This document shows positions 35,230 to 45,616 of a stretch of DNA of 64,000 nt, piece by piece. Position numbers and translations under genes: made by a program. Below the pieces are notes generated by a model, which had not been told where the DNA came from, ran no database searches, and worked only from the letters and a program-made list of their open reading frames with translations. Every line of letters starts with the position of its first letter. Position 1 is the first letter of the stretch. The DNA is from Methylobacterium brachythecii (GTDB taxonomy: Bacteria; Pseudomonadota; Alphaproteobacteria; Rhizobiales; Beijerinckiaceae), in contig NZ_JACIDN010000005.1 in NCBI RefSeq assembly GCF_014196345.1, positions 124,001 through 188,000 of the forward strand, read 5' to 3'.

Positions 35230-35862
35230 ATGACGGCGACCAAAGAGGAGGCGGCTGAACCGCGTGAGGGCTTACGCGAACGCAAGCGCCGGCAGACCCG
35301 CGCGCGGATCGCCGAGGCCGGTATGCGCTTGTTTCTGGAGCGGGGCTTCGAAGAGACGACGCTCGATGCGATCGCCGAACAGGCGGACATCGCAAGGCGG
35401 ACCTTCTTCCACTACTTCGACACGAAGGAAGCCATCCTCAACACGCTGCAGGACACGACCGAGAGCAGCCTCCGCGCGGTCATCGTCGAGGCCGATCCGA
35501 AGAGCGCGCCCTTCGATGTGGTGTGCGAGGCCATGCTCGGGATGATCTCCCGCTTCGGAACGGAAGAAGCGCGCGCCATCGATCGCTTGTTGCGCTCGAC
35601 CGAGACCCTGCGCGCCCGCAAACAGGCCAACTACCAGACGCAGGAACAGATGATCTTCGAGGCGCTACGCCAGAAATGGCCCGAGCCGGATCTCGCCCTC
35701 AAGCTCCGGCTGGTCTCGCTGGCTTGTGTCGGCGCCTTGCGTTTGGCCTCGGATGCGTGGAGCGCCAGCGACGGTACGCGGCCGCTGCAAGATCATCTCG
35801 TCGACGTGTTCTCGGCGCTGCGCGCGGACATCACGCGTGGATCACCGATGGCCCTCGATTGA
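35230..35862 (+). CDS. TetR/AcrR family transcriptional regulator
   Basis: A 210-residue repressor. The HTH (about 15-65) is clear: RARIAEAGMRLFLERGFEET and DIARRTFFHYFDTKEAIL. The C-terminal helical domain is of a generic TetR type, with no ligand assignable. It diverges from the SDR gene, with nested inverted repeats in the gap; repression of the SDR gene and itself is inferred. ATG 35230 lies 12 nt after the palindrome. There is no strong Shine-Dalgarno sequence, possibly leaderless or weak translation. It is followed by a terminator shared with the malic enzyme side. Confidence 0.93.
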   Translation: MTATKEEAAEPREGLRERKRRQTRARIAEAGMRLFLERGFEETTLDAIAEQADIARRTFFHYFDTKEAILNTLQDTTESSLRAVIVEADPKSAPFDVVCEAMLGMISRFGTEEARAIDRLLRSTETLRARKQANYQTQEQMIFEALRQKWPEPDLALKLRLVSLACVGALRLASDAWSASDGTRPLQDHLVDVFSALRADITRGSPMALD

Positions 35863-35896
35863 ATTCGAGAGACCTCAGGCATCGGACTTTGACCGC

Positions 35897-35940
35897 CAAA
35901 CAAAATGAAAGGCGGCGGAGATCCTCTCTCCGCCGCCTCC
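35897..35940 (-). terminator. Rho-independent terminator after the malic enzyme gene
   Basis: A perfect 11-bp stem, GGCGGCGGAGA (35911-35921) and TCTCCGCCGCC (35927-35937), has a 5-nt loop. Read on the minus strand, downstream of the malic enzyme stop at 35972, it is followed by TTTCATTTTG, a U-rich tail. It also lies 49 nt after the TetR stop on the plus strand, so it may serve both. Confidence 0.8.
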
Positions 35941-35971
35941 ATGAAGCTGACGCTTCGCCGTTCGAACCAGC

Positions 35972-38302
35972 CTACTCCGCGATCAGTCCGGCACCAGGTT
36001 CGGCCGCCGCCACCGAGAGTTGGTGGCTGGACTGAGCCTCGACCACTGCCGCCGCGGTGACGTTCACGATGCCGCGGGCGGTCACCGAGGGCGTCAGGAT
36101 GTGGGCCGGCTTGGCCGGGCCGATCAGCAGTGGGCCGACCGGCAGAGCATCCGCCAGCACCTTCGCGAACTGGAAGGCGATGTTGGCCGCATCGAGGTTC
36201 GGGAAGACCAGCACGTTGGCCGCGCCCTTGAGCCGTGAGCCGGGCAACACCTTGTCGCGGATCAGCTCGGAGAGCGCCGAATCCGCCTGCATCTCGCCGT
36301 CGACCTGGAGCCCTGCGTCGCGGGCCTGGATCAGTTCGAGGGCGCGGCGCATCTTCACCGAGGAGTCGCTGTCCGACTGGCCGAAATCGGAGTGGCTGAG
36401 CAGCGCGATCTTCGGCGTCAGCCCGAAACGGCCGACGTGGTTCGCGCAGGCCAGCGTCATGTCGGCGATCTCTTCCGCGCTCGGGTCCTTTCGAACATGG
36501 GTGTCGGCGAGGAAGAAGGCGCCCTTCTTGGTGACGATCAGGCTCATCGCCGCGAGATCGCGGACGCCCGGCGCGAGGCCGATGATGTCGCGGATCACGC
36601 GAAGCCGCGTGTCGAAGCGGCCTTCGAGGCCGCAGATCAGCGCATCGGCCTCGCCGCGGCGCACGGCGAGCGCACCGATCACCGTCGAGTTGGTGCGCAC
36701 CAGGGTGCGGGCGAGATCGGGCGTGATGCCCTTGCGGCCGGCCACGTCGAGATAGGTCGCGACGTAGTCGCGGTAGCGCGGATCGTCATCGGGATCGATC
36801 AGGTCGAAATGCTCGCCCTGGCGCAGGCTGAGGCCGAAGCGCTTGACGCGCACCTCGATCACACGCTGGCGGCCGACCAGGATCGGACGGGCGACGCCGT
36901 CCTCGACGATGGCCTGGGCGGCACGCAGCACGCGCTCGTCCTCGCCCTCGGCGTAGATCACGCGCTTCGGGTCGGCCTTCGCCTTCGAGAAGAGCGGCTT
37001 CATGATGAAGCCCGAGCGGTGGACGAAGCGATCGAGCGACTCGGCGTAGGCCTCGATGTTCTCGACCGGCCGGCCGGCCACGCCGGAATCCATCGCCGCC
37101 TTGGCCACGGCCGGGGCGATGCGCAGGATCAGGCGCGGATCGAACGGGCTCGGGATCAACGATTTCGGTCCGAAGGGACGCACCTCGCCGCCATAGGCGC
37201 GGGCGACGACGTCCGATGTGGTCTCGTGGGCGAGCGCCGCGATGGCCTTCACCGCCGCCTTCTTCATCTCCTCGTTGATCGCCGTGGCGCCGACATCGAG
37301 CGCGCCGCGGAAGATGTAGGGGAAGCAGAGGACGTTGTTGACCTGGTTCGGGAAGTCCGAGCGCCCGGTACAGATCATCGCGTCGGGCCGCTTCGCCTCG
37401 GCGAGGTCCGGCATGATCTCGGGGTATGGGTTGGCGAGCGCCATGATCAGCGGCTTCTCGGCCATCTTCTCCAGGTATTCCGGCTTCAGCACGCCGCCGG
37501 CCGAGAGGCCGATGAACACGTCGGCGCCGGGGATGACGTCGGCCAGCGTACGCGCCTCCGTCTCCTTCGCGTAGACGTCCTTCCAGCGGTCCATCAGCTC
37601 GGTGCGGCCCTTGTAGACCACGCCCTTGATGTCGGTGACGGTGATGTTCTCGACCCGGACGCCGAGGGCGACCAGCAGGTTGAGGCAGGCGATCGCCGCC
37701 GCGCCGGCACCCGAGGTGACGATGCGGACGTCTTCGAGCCGCTTGCCGGCGAGTTCCATGCCGTTGAGCACGGCGGCCGCGACGATGATCGCCGTGCCGT
37801 GCTGGTCGTCATGGAAGACCGGGATCTTCATGCGCGCCCGGCACTGCTCCTCGACTTCGAAGCACTCGGGCGACTTGATGTCTTCGAGGTTGATGCCGCC
37901 GAAGGTCGGCTCCAGGGCGCAGACCACGTCGACGAGCTTGCTGACATCGGTCTGGTCGACCTCGATGTCGAAGACGTCGATACCGGCGAATTTCTTGAAG
38001 AGGACGGCCTTGCCCTCCATCACCGGCTTCGAGGCCAGCGGGCCGATATTGCCGAGGCCGAGCACCGCGGTACCGTTCGAGAGCACGGCGACGAGGTTCT
38101 GGCGGATGGTGAGGGTGGCGGCCTCCTGCGGATCCTCGTGGATCGCCATGCAGGCGGCGGCGACGCCGGGGGAATAGGCCAGCGCCAGGTCGCGCTGGTT
38201 GCCGAGCGGCTTCGTCGCCTGGATCTCCAGCTTCCCCGGGCGCGGCAGGCGGTGATAGACGAGCGCTCCGGCCTTCAGATCTTCGGACATAGTATCGGCC
38301 AT
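35972..38302 (-). CDS. maeB: NADP-type malic enzyme with phosphotransacetylase-like C-terminal domain
   Basis: A 776-residue enzyme that oxidatively decarboxylates malate to pyruvate. The N-terminal malic enzyme domain (about 20-430) has [34 protein letters not shown] and [13 protein letters not shown]; the C-terminal half (about 445-776) is homologous to phosphotransacetylase, as in MaeB of enterics and rhizobia, where it is regulatory rather than catalytic. ATG 38302 gives the family beginning after a short leader. It is divergent from an acetyltransferase gene 41 nt away. It links the C4 pool with pyruvate, important for growth on succinate or C1 compounds. A hairpin terminator follows. 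Confidence 0.95.
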   Translation of the reverse strand: MADTMSEDLKAGALVYHRLPRPGKLEIQATKPLGNQRDLALAYSPGVAAACMAIHEDPQEAATLTIRQNLVAVLSNGTAVLGLGNIGPLASKPVMEGKAVLFKKFAGIDVFDIEVDQTDVSKLVDVVCALEPTFGGINLEDIKSPECFEVEEQCRARMKIPVFHDDQHGTAIIVAAAVLNGMELAGKRLEDVRIVTSGAGAAAIACLNLLVALGVRVENITVTDIKGVVYKGRTELMDRWKDVYAKETEARTLADVIPGADVFIGLSAGGVLKPEYLEKMAEKPLIMALANPYPEIMPDLAEAKRPDAMICTGRSDFPNQVNNVLCFPYIFRGALDVGATAINEEMKKAAVKAIAALAHETTSDVVARAYGGEVRPFGPKSLIPSPFDPRLILRIAPAVAKAAMDSGVAGRPVENIEAYAESLDRFVHRSGFIMKPLFSKAKADPKRVIYAEGEDERVLRAAQAIVEDGVARPILVGRQRVIEVRVKRFGLSLRQGEHFDLIDPDDDPRYRDYVATYLDVAGRKGITPDLARTLVRTNSTVIGALAVRRGEADALICGLEGRFDTRLRVIRDIIGLAPGVRDLAAMSLIVTKKGAFFLADTHVRKDPSAEEIADMTLACANHVGRFGLTPKIALLSHSDFGQSDSDSSVKMRRALELIQARDAGLQVDGEMQADSALSELIRDKVLPGSRLKGAANVLVFPNLDAANIAFQFAKVLADALPVGPLLIGPAKPAHILTPSVTARGIVNVTAAAVVEAQSSHQLSVAAAEPGAGLIAE

Positions 38303-38343
38303 GGCTTTTCCTCCCACTGCCTTGCGGTTCGGCCGCGCCACGC

Positions 38344-38997
38344 GTGCTTGAGCCGCGTCGTTCTCGTCTTGCCGATGTGGTGCACCGCCTGCGGCAAGGG
38401 CGCAACCCACACAACGAGACGAGACTTCACCTTCAGAAGCTCGCGAAGCGCTGGCACTACTCGATCGGCGCGTATTCCTACGGCCGGCCCCGGGTGCGCT
38501 ACCCTGAATCGGGCCACCCGCTGACGATCGGTCGATACTGTTCCATTGCCAGCAACGTCCAGCTTTTGATGGGGGGCAATCACAGACACGATTGGGTGAC
38601 CACCTACCCGTTCGCGGCGATGCGCGGGCTCTGGCCGGATGCCGAGGCGTCCGAGGACTACGAGCGCTCGCGCGGCGGCATCACCATCGGGCACGACGTC
38701 TGGCTCGGCACCGGCTGCCTGATCCTGCCGGGCATCACGATCGGGCACGGCGCGGTGATTGGAGCGAACGCCGTCGTCACGCGCGACGTGGCGCCCTACG
38801 CGATCGTCGCCGGCAACCCGGCACGGGTGCTCCGTCGGCGCTTCGACGACGCGACGGTGGACGCGCTGCTGGACGCGGCTTGGTGGGACCTGCCGCCCGA
38901 GGCGGTGAGCCGGCTGATTCCTCTGCTCTCCAGCGACCGCGTCGCGGAACTCGCCTCAGCCGCGCGGGCGGCGCACGGCGTTGCGAACGAGGCCTGA
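38344..38997 (+). CDS. CatB-type (LbH) O-acetyltransferase
   Basis: A 217-residue left-handed beta-helix acetyltransferase of the CatB/xenobiotic type. The hexapeptide repeats are visible ([54 protein letters not shown]), with the active-site His in GGNHRHDW and the typical end [18 protein letters not shown]. It transfers an acetyl group from acetyl-CoA to a small acceptor or sugar; the acceptor is unknown. The GTG at 38344 is the earliest in-frame start after the divergent malic enzyme start; GTG 38377 is an alternative. Genes for DUF3297 and YdeI-like proteins follow on the same strand. Confidence 0.88.
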   Translation: MLEPRRSRLADVVHRLRQGRNPHNETRLHLQKLAKRWHYSIGAYSYGRPRVRYPESGHPLTIGRYCSIASNVQLLMGGNHRHDWVTTYPFAAMRGLWPDAEASEDYERSRGGITIGHDVWLGTGCLILPGITIGHGAVIGANAVVTRDVAPYAIVAGNPARVLRRRFDDATVDALLDAAWWDLPPEAVSRLIPLLSSDRVAELASAARAAHGVANEA

Positions 38998-39038
38998 ATC
39001 TCCTACCCCGATCAACGATCACAGATCCGAGCCCGACG

Positions 39039-39293
39039 ATGTCCGACACCCCGTCCACGACCTTGCCCGACCGCCTCTCGGTCAACCCGAACAGCCCGTA
39101 TTACGACGAGGCGCTGCTGGAGCGCGGCATCGGCATCCGCTTCAAGGGCGTCGAGAAGACCAATGTCGAGGAGTACTGCGTGAGCGAGGGCTGGGTGCGG
39201 CTCTCGGCCGGCAAGACCCTCGACCGCGCCGGCAATCCGATGACGGTGAAGCTGAAGGGCCCAGTCGAGCCGTATCTGCGCGACCCGGAGTAG
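39039..39293 (+). CDS. DUF3297 family glutathione-peroxidase-like small protein
   Basis: An 84-residue cytosolic protein of the DUF3297 family. The family pattern is the opening DRLSVNPNSPYYDEALLERG, then IRFKGVEKTNVEEYCVSEGW and a C-terminal strand ending GPVEPYL. It is common in proteobacteria, and its function is not known. ATG 39039 is the natural start. It sits 6 nt before the YdeI-type gene, suggesting co-transcription. Confidence 0.9.
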   Translation: MSDTPSTTLPDRLSVNPNSPYYDEALLERGIGIRFKGVEKTNVEEYCVSEGWVRLSAGKTLDRAGNPMTVKLKGPVEPYLRDPE

Positions 39294-39299
39294 GGACCG

Positions 39300-39890
39300 G
39301 TGGCCGAGAAGGCCGGCCTTCCCATTCTCGCCTTCGCAGGTCTCGCCGAATGGGAGTCCTGGCTCGAAGCCAATCCGCGCACCACGCCGGGGATCTGGCT
39401 CAAGCTCGCTAAGAAGGGCTCAGATCTCGCCAGCGTCACGCAGCCGGAGGCGATCGAAGGCGCGCTCTGCCATGGCTGGATCGACGGACAGGCCGCGCCT
39501 TTCGATGGGAGCTGCTGGCTGATCCGTTTCACGCCGCGGCGGGCGCGCTCGAAATGGTCGCTGGTCAATCGCGAGAAGGCCGAGGCGCTGGTCGCTGCCG
39601 GGCGGGTACGAGAGGCGGGTCTCGCCGAGATCGAGGCGGCCCGCGCCGACGGACGCTGGGAGGCGGCCTACGCACCGTCGAGCCGCATCGAAGTCCCCGC
39701 GGACCTCACCGCCGCGTTAGACGCTGCGCCGGGAGCGAAACGCCAATTCGAAAACCTCGACCGGCAGAACCGCTACGCGATCCTCTACCGCATCCACGAT
39801 GCGAAACGCGCGGAGACGCGCGCCAAGCGCATCGCCGGCTTCGTCGCGATGCTGGAGCGGGGCGAAACGCCCTATCCGAAGAAGGCATAA
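39300..39890 (+). CDS. YdeI/OmpD-associated family protein
   Basis: A 196-residue protein of the bacteriocin-protection YdeI/OmpD-associated family. The pattern is WESWLEANPRTTPGIWLKLA, EAIEGALCHGWIDGQ, WLIRFTPRRARSKWSLVN and NRYAILYRIHDAKRAETRAK. Homologues of this kind are linked to peptide or cell-envelope stress resistance in enterics, with mechanism unknown. The GTG at 39300 follows GGGACCG and lies 6 nt after the DUF3297 stop. The next gene, on the minus strand, ends 6 nt downstream. Confidence 0.9.
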   Translation: MAEKAGLPILAFAGLAEWESWLEANPRTTPGIWLKLAKKGSDLASVTQPEAIEGALCHGWIDGQAAPFDGSCWLIRFTPRRARSKWSLVNREKAEALVAAGRVREAGLAEIEAARADGRWEAAYAPSSRIEVPADLTAALDAAPGAKRQFENLDRQNRYAILYRIHDAKRAETRAKRIAGFVAMLERGETPYPKKA

Positions 39891-39896
39891 AGCCGT

Positions 39897-40202
39897 TCAG
39901 GGCGGCACATTCGCGCGTCGCTCGCGCTCGATCCGAAACACCCGCAGGCTTCGCGCTGCCAGCGCCTCGATCTGCGCGGGAGTCGTCGAGCCGTGGAGAA
40001 CGAGGCTCGTCAGCACCTCCGGGTGCTTTCGACGCTGCTTCGGGGTCCGGGCGTGGTTGGAGACGCGCAGCGCAAACGCCTCGCCGGGAGGCGAGAGATA
40101 GACGCTGTCGCCGCGCTCGTTCCGCGCCGTAACGACGAAGCCTTCGGCCTCCAGCAGACGCACGGCGAGGGCGATGGCGGCGGGGGGAGGGAGCCCGCTC
40201 AC
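39897..40202 (-). CDS. Small protein, last gene of the glycan operon
   Basis: A 101-residue protein from GTG 40202. The start overlaps the stop of the acyltransferase (GTGA), the same kind of coupling as the next gene pair upstream. It looks like a winged-helix-sized alpha/beta protein (AIALAVRLLEAEGFVV, RGDSVYLSPPGEAFALRVS, a basic ARTPKQRRKHPEVL stretch). I do not recognise a family; binding of nucleic acid is possible from the basic residues but not shown. It ends 6 nt from the YdeI-type gene, convergently. Confidence 0.7.
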   Translation of the reverse strand: MSGLPPPAAIALAVRLLEAEGFVVTARNERGDSVYLSPPGEAFALRVSNHARTPKQRRKHPEVLTSLVLHGSTTPAQIEALAARSLRVFRIERERRANVPP

Positions 40203-41275
40203 GGTCTCGCCGGCTCGATGGTGCCGATGGTGCGCCGCCCCATGGCACGCGCCTTGAGCCGCAGCGCCGGCTTCTCGATCGCGTACCAAGACAAGGCCGC
40301 GACGCCGAGCGAAGGCATGAGCGAAGCCGCCAGCAGCGCCGACACCGAGGCCTGGGGCCAGAGCGCGTAGAGCGTCTGCTGGATCGGCCAGCCGTAGAGA
40401 TAGACGCCGTAGGAAAGATCCGCCGGCAGATCGAGGGCAGGGCGGCCGAGCGCAGGCACGAAGGCGATCCAGATCGCCGCGTAGCATTCGGCCAGGAACA
40501 ACACGGTCCGATAGAGCGGGGTGTCTCGGAGCAGCAGCGCCAGAGCGAGGCCGAGAAGCGGCCAGGCCGAGAGCCGCACCCGGTCTCGCCAGAGGTAAAG
40601 CGCGGCGCCCCCGGCGAAGATCAGCGGCAGGCGCAAGGCCGTCTCGATGCCCTTCGGCATGGCCGGGTTCACGGCCGCGACCGCGATCAGCGCGACGGAT
40701 AGGCCCGCGACCAGAACGAGCGAGACCCAGCGCCCGCGCAGCAGCCTCAGCAGCCCGGCCAGACATACGCCGAGATAGCAGAGGGTCTCGTATTTCAGGG
40801 TCCAGACGGTTCCGAGCGGACTGCGGATCGGATTATCTTCGAACACGCCCGGCAGGCTCGCGTGGCTCTTGAAGCTCGTCAGCGTGCCCAGGATGAAGCG
40901 CCAGAGATCCGGCAAGCCGTAATACTCGGCCAATGGCAGCCGCGTCATCGCAGCGCCGAGTGCCAGCGAGACCACGAGCGTCGCCGCGACGAGGCCGGGC
41001 AGGATGCGCAGCGTACGGGCGAGGACGTAGTCGCGCAAGCCCCGGCGATCGAGGCTCATCGTGACGAGGAAGCCGGATACGGCAAAGAAGCCGTTCACCG
41101 CGTGTTCGCCCAGGGAGAAGCCGGTCAGGCCGAACAGAGGCTCGTCCTCGACGCGCCCGGTCGGAAGGCTGAAGGCGTGCGAGACCACCACTGCCAGGGC
41201 CAGGGCGAGCCGCAGAATCGAGAAGGCGTTGTGCGGACGCGCGAGCGCCTCGGCGAGGGTCGGCGTAGGCCTCAC
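40199..41275 (-). CDS. Acyltransferase 3 family membrane protein
   Basis: A 358-residue integral membrane O-acyltransferase, usually modifying a cell-surface polysaccharide or lipid with acetyl groups. About ten hydrophobic helices are visible. The opening AFSILRLALALAVVVSHAF with its catalytic-type His, the FFAVSGFLVTMSLDRRG segment and the VWTLKYETLCYLGV segment match the family. The GTG at 41275 overlaps the stop of the glycosyltransferase (GTGA). It is the middle gene of a three-gene operon with a glycosyltransferase and a small protein, so surface-glycan decoration is the best inference. Confidence 0.9.
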   Translation of the reverse strand: MRPTPTLAEALARPHNAFSILRLALALAVVVSHAFSLPTGRVEDEPLFGLTGFSLGEHAVNGFFAVSGFLVTMSLDRRGLRDYVLARTLRILPGLVAATLVVSLALGAAMTRLPLAEYYGLPDLWRFILGTLTSFKSHASLPGVFEDNPIRSPLGTVWTLKYETLCYLGVCLAGLLRLLRGRWVSLVLVAGLSVALIAVAAVNPAMPKGIETALRLPLIFAGGAALYLWRDRVRLSAWPLLGLALALLLRDTPLYRTVLFLAECYAAIWIAFVPALGRPALDLPADLSYGVYLYGWPIQQTLYALWPQASVSALLAASLMPSLGVAALSWYAIEKPALRLKARAMGRRTIGTIEPARP

Positions 41276-42153
41276 GCCGGCTCGTCCCGGCCGAGGTCTT
41301 CGCGCGCAAGGGCCTGTCGTCCGCGCAGGGCTGCGAATGCCCCGGCGGCCGAGCCTCCATAGCGCTCCATGCCGGCTCGACGCAGGAGGAGTGCCGAGAG
41401 CGCAGCCTTCGGCGCGTTCACCGCGAGCATCTTCAGGTTCGGATCGGGCAGACCGTATTTGCGGGAAACGTAGCTGCGCGACCAAGCCTGATGCCAGCGT
41501 GTGCGGAAGACCCGTCCCGGCTCCGGCGACGAGGATTTTCCGCGCCCGTGCAAGGCTACCGCGTCATGGACGTGGATCAGTGCCCGGCCGGTATCCGCGA
41601 CCCTCCGACAGAGGTCGTCGTCCTCGAAGAACAGGAAGATGTTGGGATCGAAGCCGCCGAGCTCCAGGAACAGGCCGCGCTCGGCCATCAGGCACGCACC
41701 CATCAGGAAGGGCGCACAGGCATCGCCCTCGGGCAGGGAGCGAATGCCCTTCGGATTGTGGAGATAGGGCGAGAGCAGCGAGCGCGGCTGGAAGAAGTAA
41801 CGTCCATCGGCTTCCATGATGCGCGGCGAGAACAAGCCAGCATCGGGATAGGCCTCGGCCGCCGCCATCAGGGCGCGCGCGGCGCCGGGCTGCAGGATCA
41901 GGTCGGGGTTGAGGATGACGACATGGCTCGCCCCCTCCGCCGCCCTCACACCGCGATTGTTGGCACGGCCGTAGCCTTCGTTGCGCGCGTTGCGCACCAC
42001 CCGGGCACCCCCCGCCTCGGCTACCCGCACCGAGGCGTCGCGGCTGGCATTGTCGACGACGATGGCGGGGATCTTTTCGCGCGCGAGGGCCGCGAGGCAA
42101 TCCGGCAGCGCCTGGGCGCTGTCGTGGGAGACGACGATGGCGGTGAGGGTCAC
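41272..42153 (-). CDS. Glycosyltransferase family 2 protein
   Basis: A 293-residue GT-A glycosyltransferase. The nucleotide-sugar site IVVDNASRD (about 31-39), the inner motif ILNPDLIL (standing for the DXD region) and the acceptor motif FLFFEDDDLCRRV are present. It resembles WcaA/RfbF-like rhamnosyltransferases. There is no signal peptide and no obvious transmembrane helix, so it probably acts at the inner face of the membrane. First gene of the operon; a 135-bp palindromic repeat lies between it and aspS. The donor sugar is not known. Confidence 0.9.
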   Translation of the reverse strand: MTLTAIVVSHDSAQALPDCLAALAREKIPAIVVDNASRDASVRVAEAGGARVVRNARNEGYGRANNRGVRAAEGASHVVILNPDLILQPGAARALMAAAEAYPDAGLFSPRIMEADGRYFFQPRSLLSPYLHNPKGIRSLPEGDACAPFLMGACLMAERGLFLELGGFDPNIFLFFEDDDLCRRVADTGRALIHVHDAVALHGRGKSSSPEPGRVFRTRWHQAWSRSYVSRKYGLPDPNLKMLAVNAPKAALSALLLRRAGMERYGGSAAGAFAALRGRQALAREDLGRDEPA

Positions 42154-42182
42154 GTCGCGAAATCCCCGCCGGAAGGCGGAGA

Positions 42183-42317
42183 TCCCTCTCCCCTCTGCGG
42201 GAGAGGGTGGCCCGCAGAGCGGGTCGGGAGAGGGGAGCGACGTGTCCGGAGAGGGCGCACCCCTCTCCCGACCCTCGCTGACGCGAGGCCCACCCTCTCC
42301 CGCAGAGGGGAGAGGGA
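42183..42317. repeat. Long palindromic repeat between glycosyltransferase and aspS
   Basis: The left arm (42183-42235) and right arm (42261-42317) are inverted copies built on CCCTCTCCCCTCTGCGGGAG and GGGAGAGGG runs. The spacer in between is 25 nt. It fills most of the 199-bp gap. Such CTCTCC-type palindromes are known as intergenic repeats in many proteobacteria. On RNA it would fold into a very stable hairpin. Confidence 0.85.
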
Positions 42318-42352
42318 GACGCAGGAGCGGATCACCAGCCCCCGCCCGGCCC

Positions 42353-44167
42353 TCAGGCCTTCTTCTCGGGCGGGTTCAACCGGATGTGAAGCTCACGCAG
42401 CTGCTTCGGCGTGGCCTCCGACGGCGCACCGAGCAGCAGATCCTCGGCCCGCTGGTTCATCGGGAACAGCGTCACCTCGCGCAGGTTGATCGCGCCGACG
42501 AGCAGCATCACCAGACGGTCGATGCCCGCCGCCATGCCACCGTGGGGCGGCGCCCCATACTGGAAGGCGCGATACATGCCGCCGAAACGGGCATGGACAT
42601 CCGCTTCGCCGTAACCGGCAATCTCGAAGGCCTTCACCATCGCATCGGGGCGGTGGTTACGGATCGAGCCCGAGGCGACCTCGTAGCCGTTGCAGACCAT
42701 GTCGTACTGCACGGCCTTGAGCTTCAGCACCGCCTCGGTGTCGGCCGGGTCGAGCGCCAGGAACTCTTCGTGGCTGACGTTCGGGCCCGAGAACGGGTTG
42801 TGCGAGAAGTCGATCTTCTTCTCGTCCTCGTTCCACTCGTACATCGGGAAGTCGGTGATCCAGCAGAAGGCGTAGCGGTCGCGGTCGACGAGGCCGAGTT
42901 CGTCGGCGATGCGGTTGCGCGCCTTGCCGGCGAGCGCCGCCGCCTTGTCTTCGGTGCCGGCCGAGAAGAACACCGCGTCGCCAGCCTTCACACCGGCCTT
43001 CTCGGCGATGATCGCCTGGACCTCGGCGGGAATGAACTTCGCGATTGGGCCCTTGCCCGTGAGCGTGCCGCCCTCGTCCTCGAACACGACGTAGCCGAGG
43101 CCCGGCGCGCCCTCGGAGCGGGCCCAGTCGTTCAGCTTGTCGAAGAACGAGCGCGATTGGCCGGCCGCTCCCGTCGCGGGAATCGCGCGCACGACACCGC
43201 CGGATTTGATCACGCCCTTGAACGCCTTGAACTCGACCTCGTCGCGGGCGAACTCGTCCGACACGTCGGCGATGATCAGCGGGTTGCGCAGATCCGGCTT
43301 GTCCGAACCGTATTTGAGCATGGCCTCGGCATAGGGAATCCGCGGGAACGTCTCCGTGACGGGTTTGCCGTCGGCGAACTCCACGAAGGTATCGCGGACG
43401 ACCGGCTCCATCGTGGCGTAGACGTCCTGCTCCGTGACGAAGCTCATCTCGACGTCGAGCTGGTAGAACTCGCCGGGCAGACGGTCGGCGCGCGGATCCT
43501 CGTCGCGGAAGCAGGGCGCGATCTGGAAGTAGCGGTCGAAGCCCGCGATCATCGTGAGCTGCTTGAACTGCTGCGGCGCCTGCGGCAGCGCGTAGAACTT
43601 GCCGGGATGCAGGCGGGACGGCACCAGGAAGTCGCGCGCACCTTCGGGCGAGGAGGCCGTCAGGATCGGCGTCTGGAACTCGAAGAAGCCGCTCTCGCGC
43701 ATGCGACGGCGCAGCGAGTCGATGATCGCCCCGCGCTTCATGATGTTGGCGTGCAGCTTCTCGCGGCGCAGGTCGAGGAAGCGGTAGGCGAGGCGCGTCT
43801 CTTCCGGATATTCCTGGTCGCCGAAGACCGGCAGCGGCAGTTCAGCCGCGGGGCCGAGCACCTCGATGTCGTCGATATAGACCTCGATCGAGCCCGTTGG
43901 CAGCTCGGCATTCTCGGTGCCGGCGGGCCGGGTACGGACGCGGCCGTCGAGGCGGATCACCCATTCCGAGCGCACGGACTCGGCAAGCTTGAACGCCTTG
44001 GAATCGGAATCCACCACGCATTGCGTCAGGCCGTAATGGTCGCGCAGATCGATGAACAACACACCGCCATGGTCGCGGATACGATGGCACCAGCCCGACA
44101 GACGCGTGGTCTGCCCGACATCGGACGGGCGAAGCGCCCCGCAGGTGTGCGAACGGTAACGGTGCAT
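42353..44167 (-). CDS. aspS: Aspartyl-tRNA synthetase
   Basis: A 604-residue class II synthetase. The N-terminal OB anticodon-binding domain ([16 protein letters not shown] at the start), motif 2 ([15 protein letters not shown]), the bacterial GAD insert domain and motif 3 ([14 protein letters not shown]) are present. ATG 44167 gives the usual opening; an upstream in-frame ATG is not conserved. In alphaproteobacteria AspS is often non-discriminating and also charges tRNA-Asn for GatCAB; that cannot be settled here. It is divergent from the ribonuclease D gene. Confidence 0.97.
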   Translation of the reverse strand: MHRYRSHTCGALRPSDVGQTTRLSGWCHRIRDHGGVLFIDLRDHYGLTQCVVDSDSKAFKLAESVRSEWVIRLDGRVRTRPAGTENAELPTGSIEVYIDDIEVLGPAAELPLPVFGDQEYPEETRLAYRFLDLRREKLHANIMKRGAIIDSLRRRMRESGFFEFQTPILTASSPEGARDFLVPSRLHPGKFYALPQAPQQFKQLTMIAGFDRYFQIAPCFRDEDPRADRLPGEFYQLDVEMSFVTEQDVYATMEPVVRDTFVEFADGKPVTETFPRIPYAEAMLKYGSDKPDLRNPLIIADVSDEFARDEVEFKAFKGVIKSGGVVRAIPATGAAGQSRSFFDKLNDWARSEGAPGLGYVVFEDEGGTLTGKGPIAKFIPAEVQAIIAEKAGVKAGDAVFFSAGTEDKAAALAGKARNRIADELGLVDRDRYAFCWITDFPMYEWNEDEKKIDFSHNPFSGPNVSHEEFLALDPADTEAVLKLKAVQYDMVCNGYEVASGSIRNHRPDAMVKAFEIAGYGEADVHARFGGMYRAFQYGAPPHGGMAAGIDRLVMLLVGAINLREVTLFPMNQRAEDLLLGAPSEATPKQLRELHIRLNPPEKKA

Positions 44168-44324
44168 GACGGGCTCTTGGGAATGAAGGCCGGCACCATT
44201 CACGCGATGCCGGGCAAGTCAAGGCGCGGACCTTGGCCAAGGCGCATCCGCCCAGCCAAACGTCCACCTCGTATTGGCGGACTTCGCCTCGCCTGAGCCC
44301 GGAACCTTCGATATAGCCTCAGGA

Positions 44325-45476
44325 ATGGACCTGATCTCGACCACGTCGGAACTCGCCGACGCCTGTGCCCGCTTCGCCGCGCAATCCTTCGTCACCGTCG
44401 ACACGGAGTTCATGCGCGAGACGACCTATTACCCGAAGCTCTGCCTCATCCAGATGGCGGCGCCGGACGGCTTCGCGGCGCTGGTCGATCCGCTCGCCAA
44501 GGATCTCGATCTCAAGCCCTTCGTCGACCTGATGGCCGACGAGGGCGTGGTGAAGGTGTTTCATTCGGCCCGCCAGGACCTCGAGATCATTTGGCTGATG
44601 GGCGAGCTGCTGCCGCACCCGTTCTTCGACACCCAGGTCGCGGCCATGGTCTGCGGCTACGGCGACAGCGTCTCCTACGAGCAGCTCGTCAACGACCTCG
44701 CCAAGGCAAAGATCGACAAGTCCTCGCGCTTCACCGACTGGTCGCGCCGGCCGCTCTCGGATGCCCAGCTCACCTACGCGCTCTCGGACGTGACGCATCT
44801 CGTGAAGGTTTACGAAGCCCTCGCCAAGCAGCTCATCGAGACCGATCGCGGCGCCTGGCTCGACGACGAGATGGCGGTGCTGACCTCGCCTGACACCTAC
44901 CGGGCCGACCCGGCGCTGGCGTGGCGGCGCCTTTCGGGACGGATGCGGAAAGCCCGCGAAATCGCCGTGCTGATGGAGGTCGCGGCCTGGCGCGAGCGCG
45001 AGGCGCAGACCCGCAACGTCCCGCGCGGGCGCATCCTCAAGGACGAGGCGGTCATCGACATCGCCTCCTCGGCGCCGCGCAGCATTGAGGCCCTCGGCCG
45101 CCTGCGCACGATCCCCACCGGCTTCGAGCGCTCGCGGACCGGCGCCGACATCCTCGCCGCCGTCGAGCAGGGTTTCGCGCGCGACACCACCGACATCAAG
45201 CTTCCCGAGCGGGGGCGCTCGCGCGGGGGCAATGCGGCGGTGGTCGAGCTGCTCAAGGTGTTGCTCAAGGCCGTCGCGGAGGAGGAGGGCATCGCCCCGA
45301 AGATCATCGCTACGGTGGACGATCTCGAGGCGATCGCGGATGACGACCACGCCGACGTGCCGGTGCTCCAGGGCTGGCGGCGCAGCCTGTTCGGCGAGAA
45401 GGCGCTGGCGCTGAAGACCGGCCGTCTGGCGCTCTCGACGGAGCACGGCCGCGTCGTCGTGCGCGAGCTGAGCTAA
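44325..45476 (+). CDS. rnd: Ribonuclease D
   Basis: A 383-residue 3'-5' exoribonuclease for tRNA and stable RNA processing. The DEDDy exonuclease domain (about 1-200) has VDTEFMRE (Exo I), [10 protein letters not shown] (Exo II) and the Exo III-like [16 protein letters not shown], followed by the HRDC domain (about 215-295; [17 protein letters not shown]). I chose ATG 44325; a TTG at 44274 in the same frame would add 17 non-conserved residues. It is divergent from aspS, as in many Rhizobiales. Confidence 0.95.
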   Translation: MDLISTTSELADACARFAAQSFVTVDTEFMRETTYYPKLCLIQMAAPDGFAALVDPLAKDLDLKPFVDLMADEGVVKVFHSARQDLEIIWLMGELLPHPFFDTQVAAMVCGYGDSVSYEQLVNDLAKAKIDKSSRFTDWSRRPLSDAQLTYALSDVTHLVKVYEALAKQLIETDRGAWLDDEMAVLTSPDTYRADPALAWRRLSGRMRKAREIAVLMEVAAWREREAQTRNVPRGRILKDEAVIDIASSAPRSIEALGRLRTIPTGFERSRTGADILAAVEQGFARDTTDIKLPERGRSRGGNAAVVELLKVLLKAVAEEEGIAPKIIATVDDLEAIADDDHADVPVLQGWRRSLFGEKALALKTGRLALSTEHGRVVVRELS

Positions 45477-45616
45477 GGGGCATATCCTTCCTGAAGCGGC
45501 TCTTCGGGCGCCGTCCGCAGCAGTCGCGGGCTCGGCGATGACGAAGGGGGCTACCCTTTCTCGGGATTAAACGGCAAAGTACTTGCCGAAACGTCCCGAT
45601 CCCCGATCGCTCCTCC

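Noticed and set aside
36392..38524. A 710-codon plus-strand frame opposite the malic enzyme
   Set aside because: Sequence is Arg/His/Gly/Asp-rich noise; the minus strand is a clear malic enzyme.
42183..42317. CRISPR array or IS remnant
   Set aside because: Only one palindrome, no regular direct repeats with spacers, no transposase.
41981..44296. A 771-codon plus-strand frame opposite aspS
   Set aside because: Same reason: aspS on the minus strand is certain and the plus frame has no recognisable domain.
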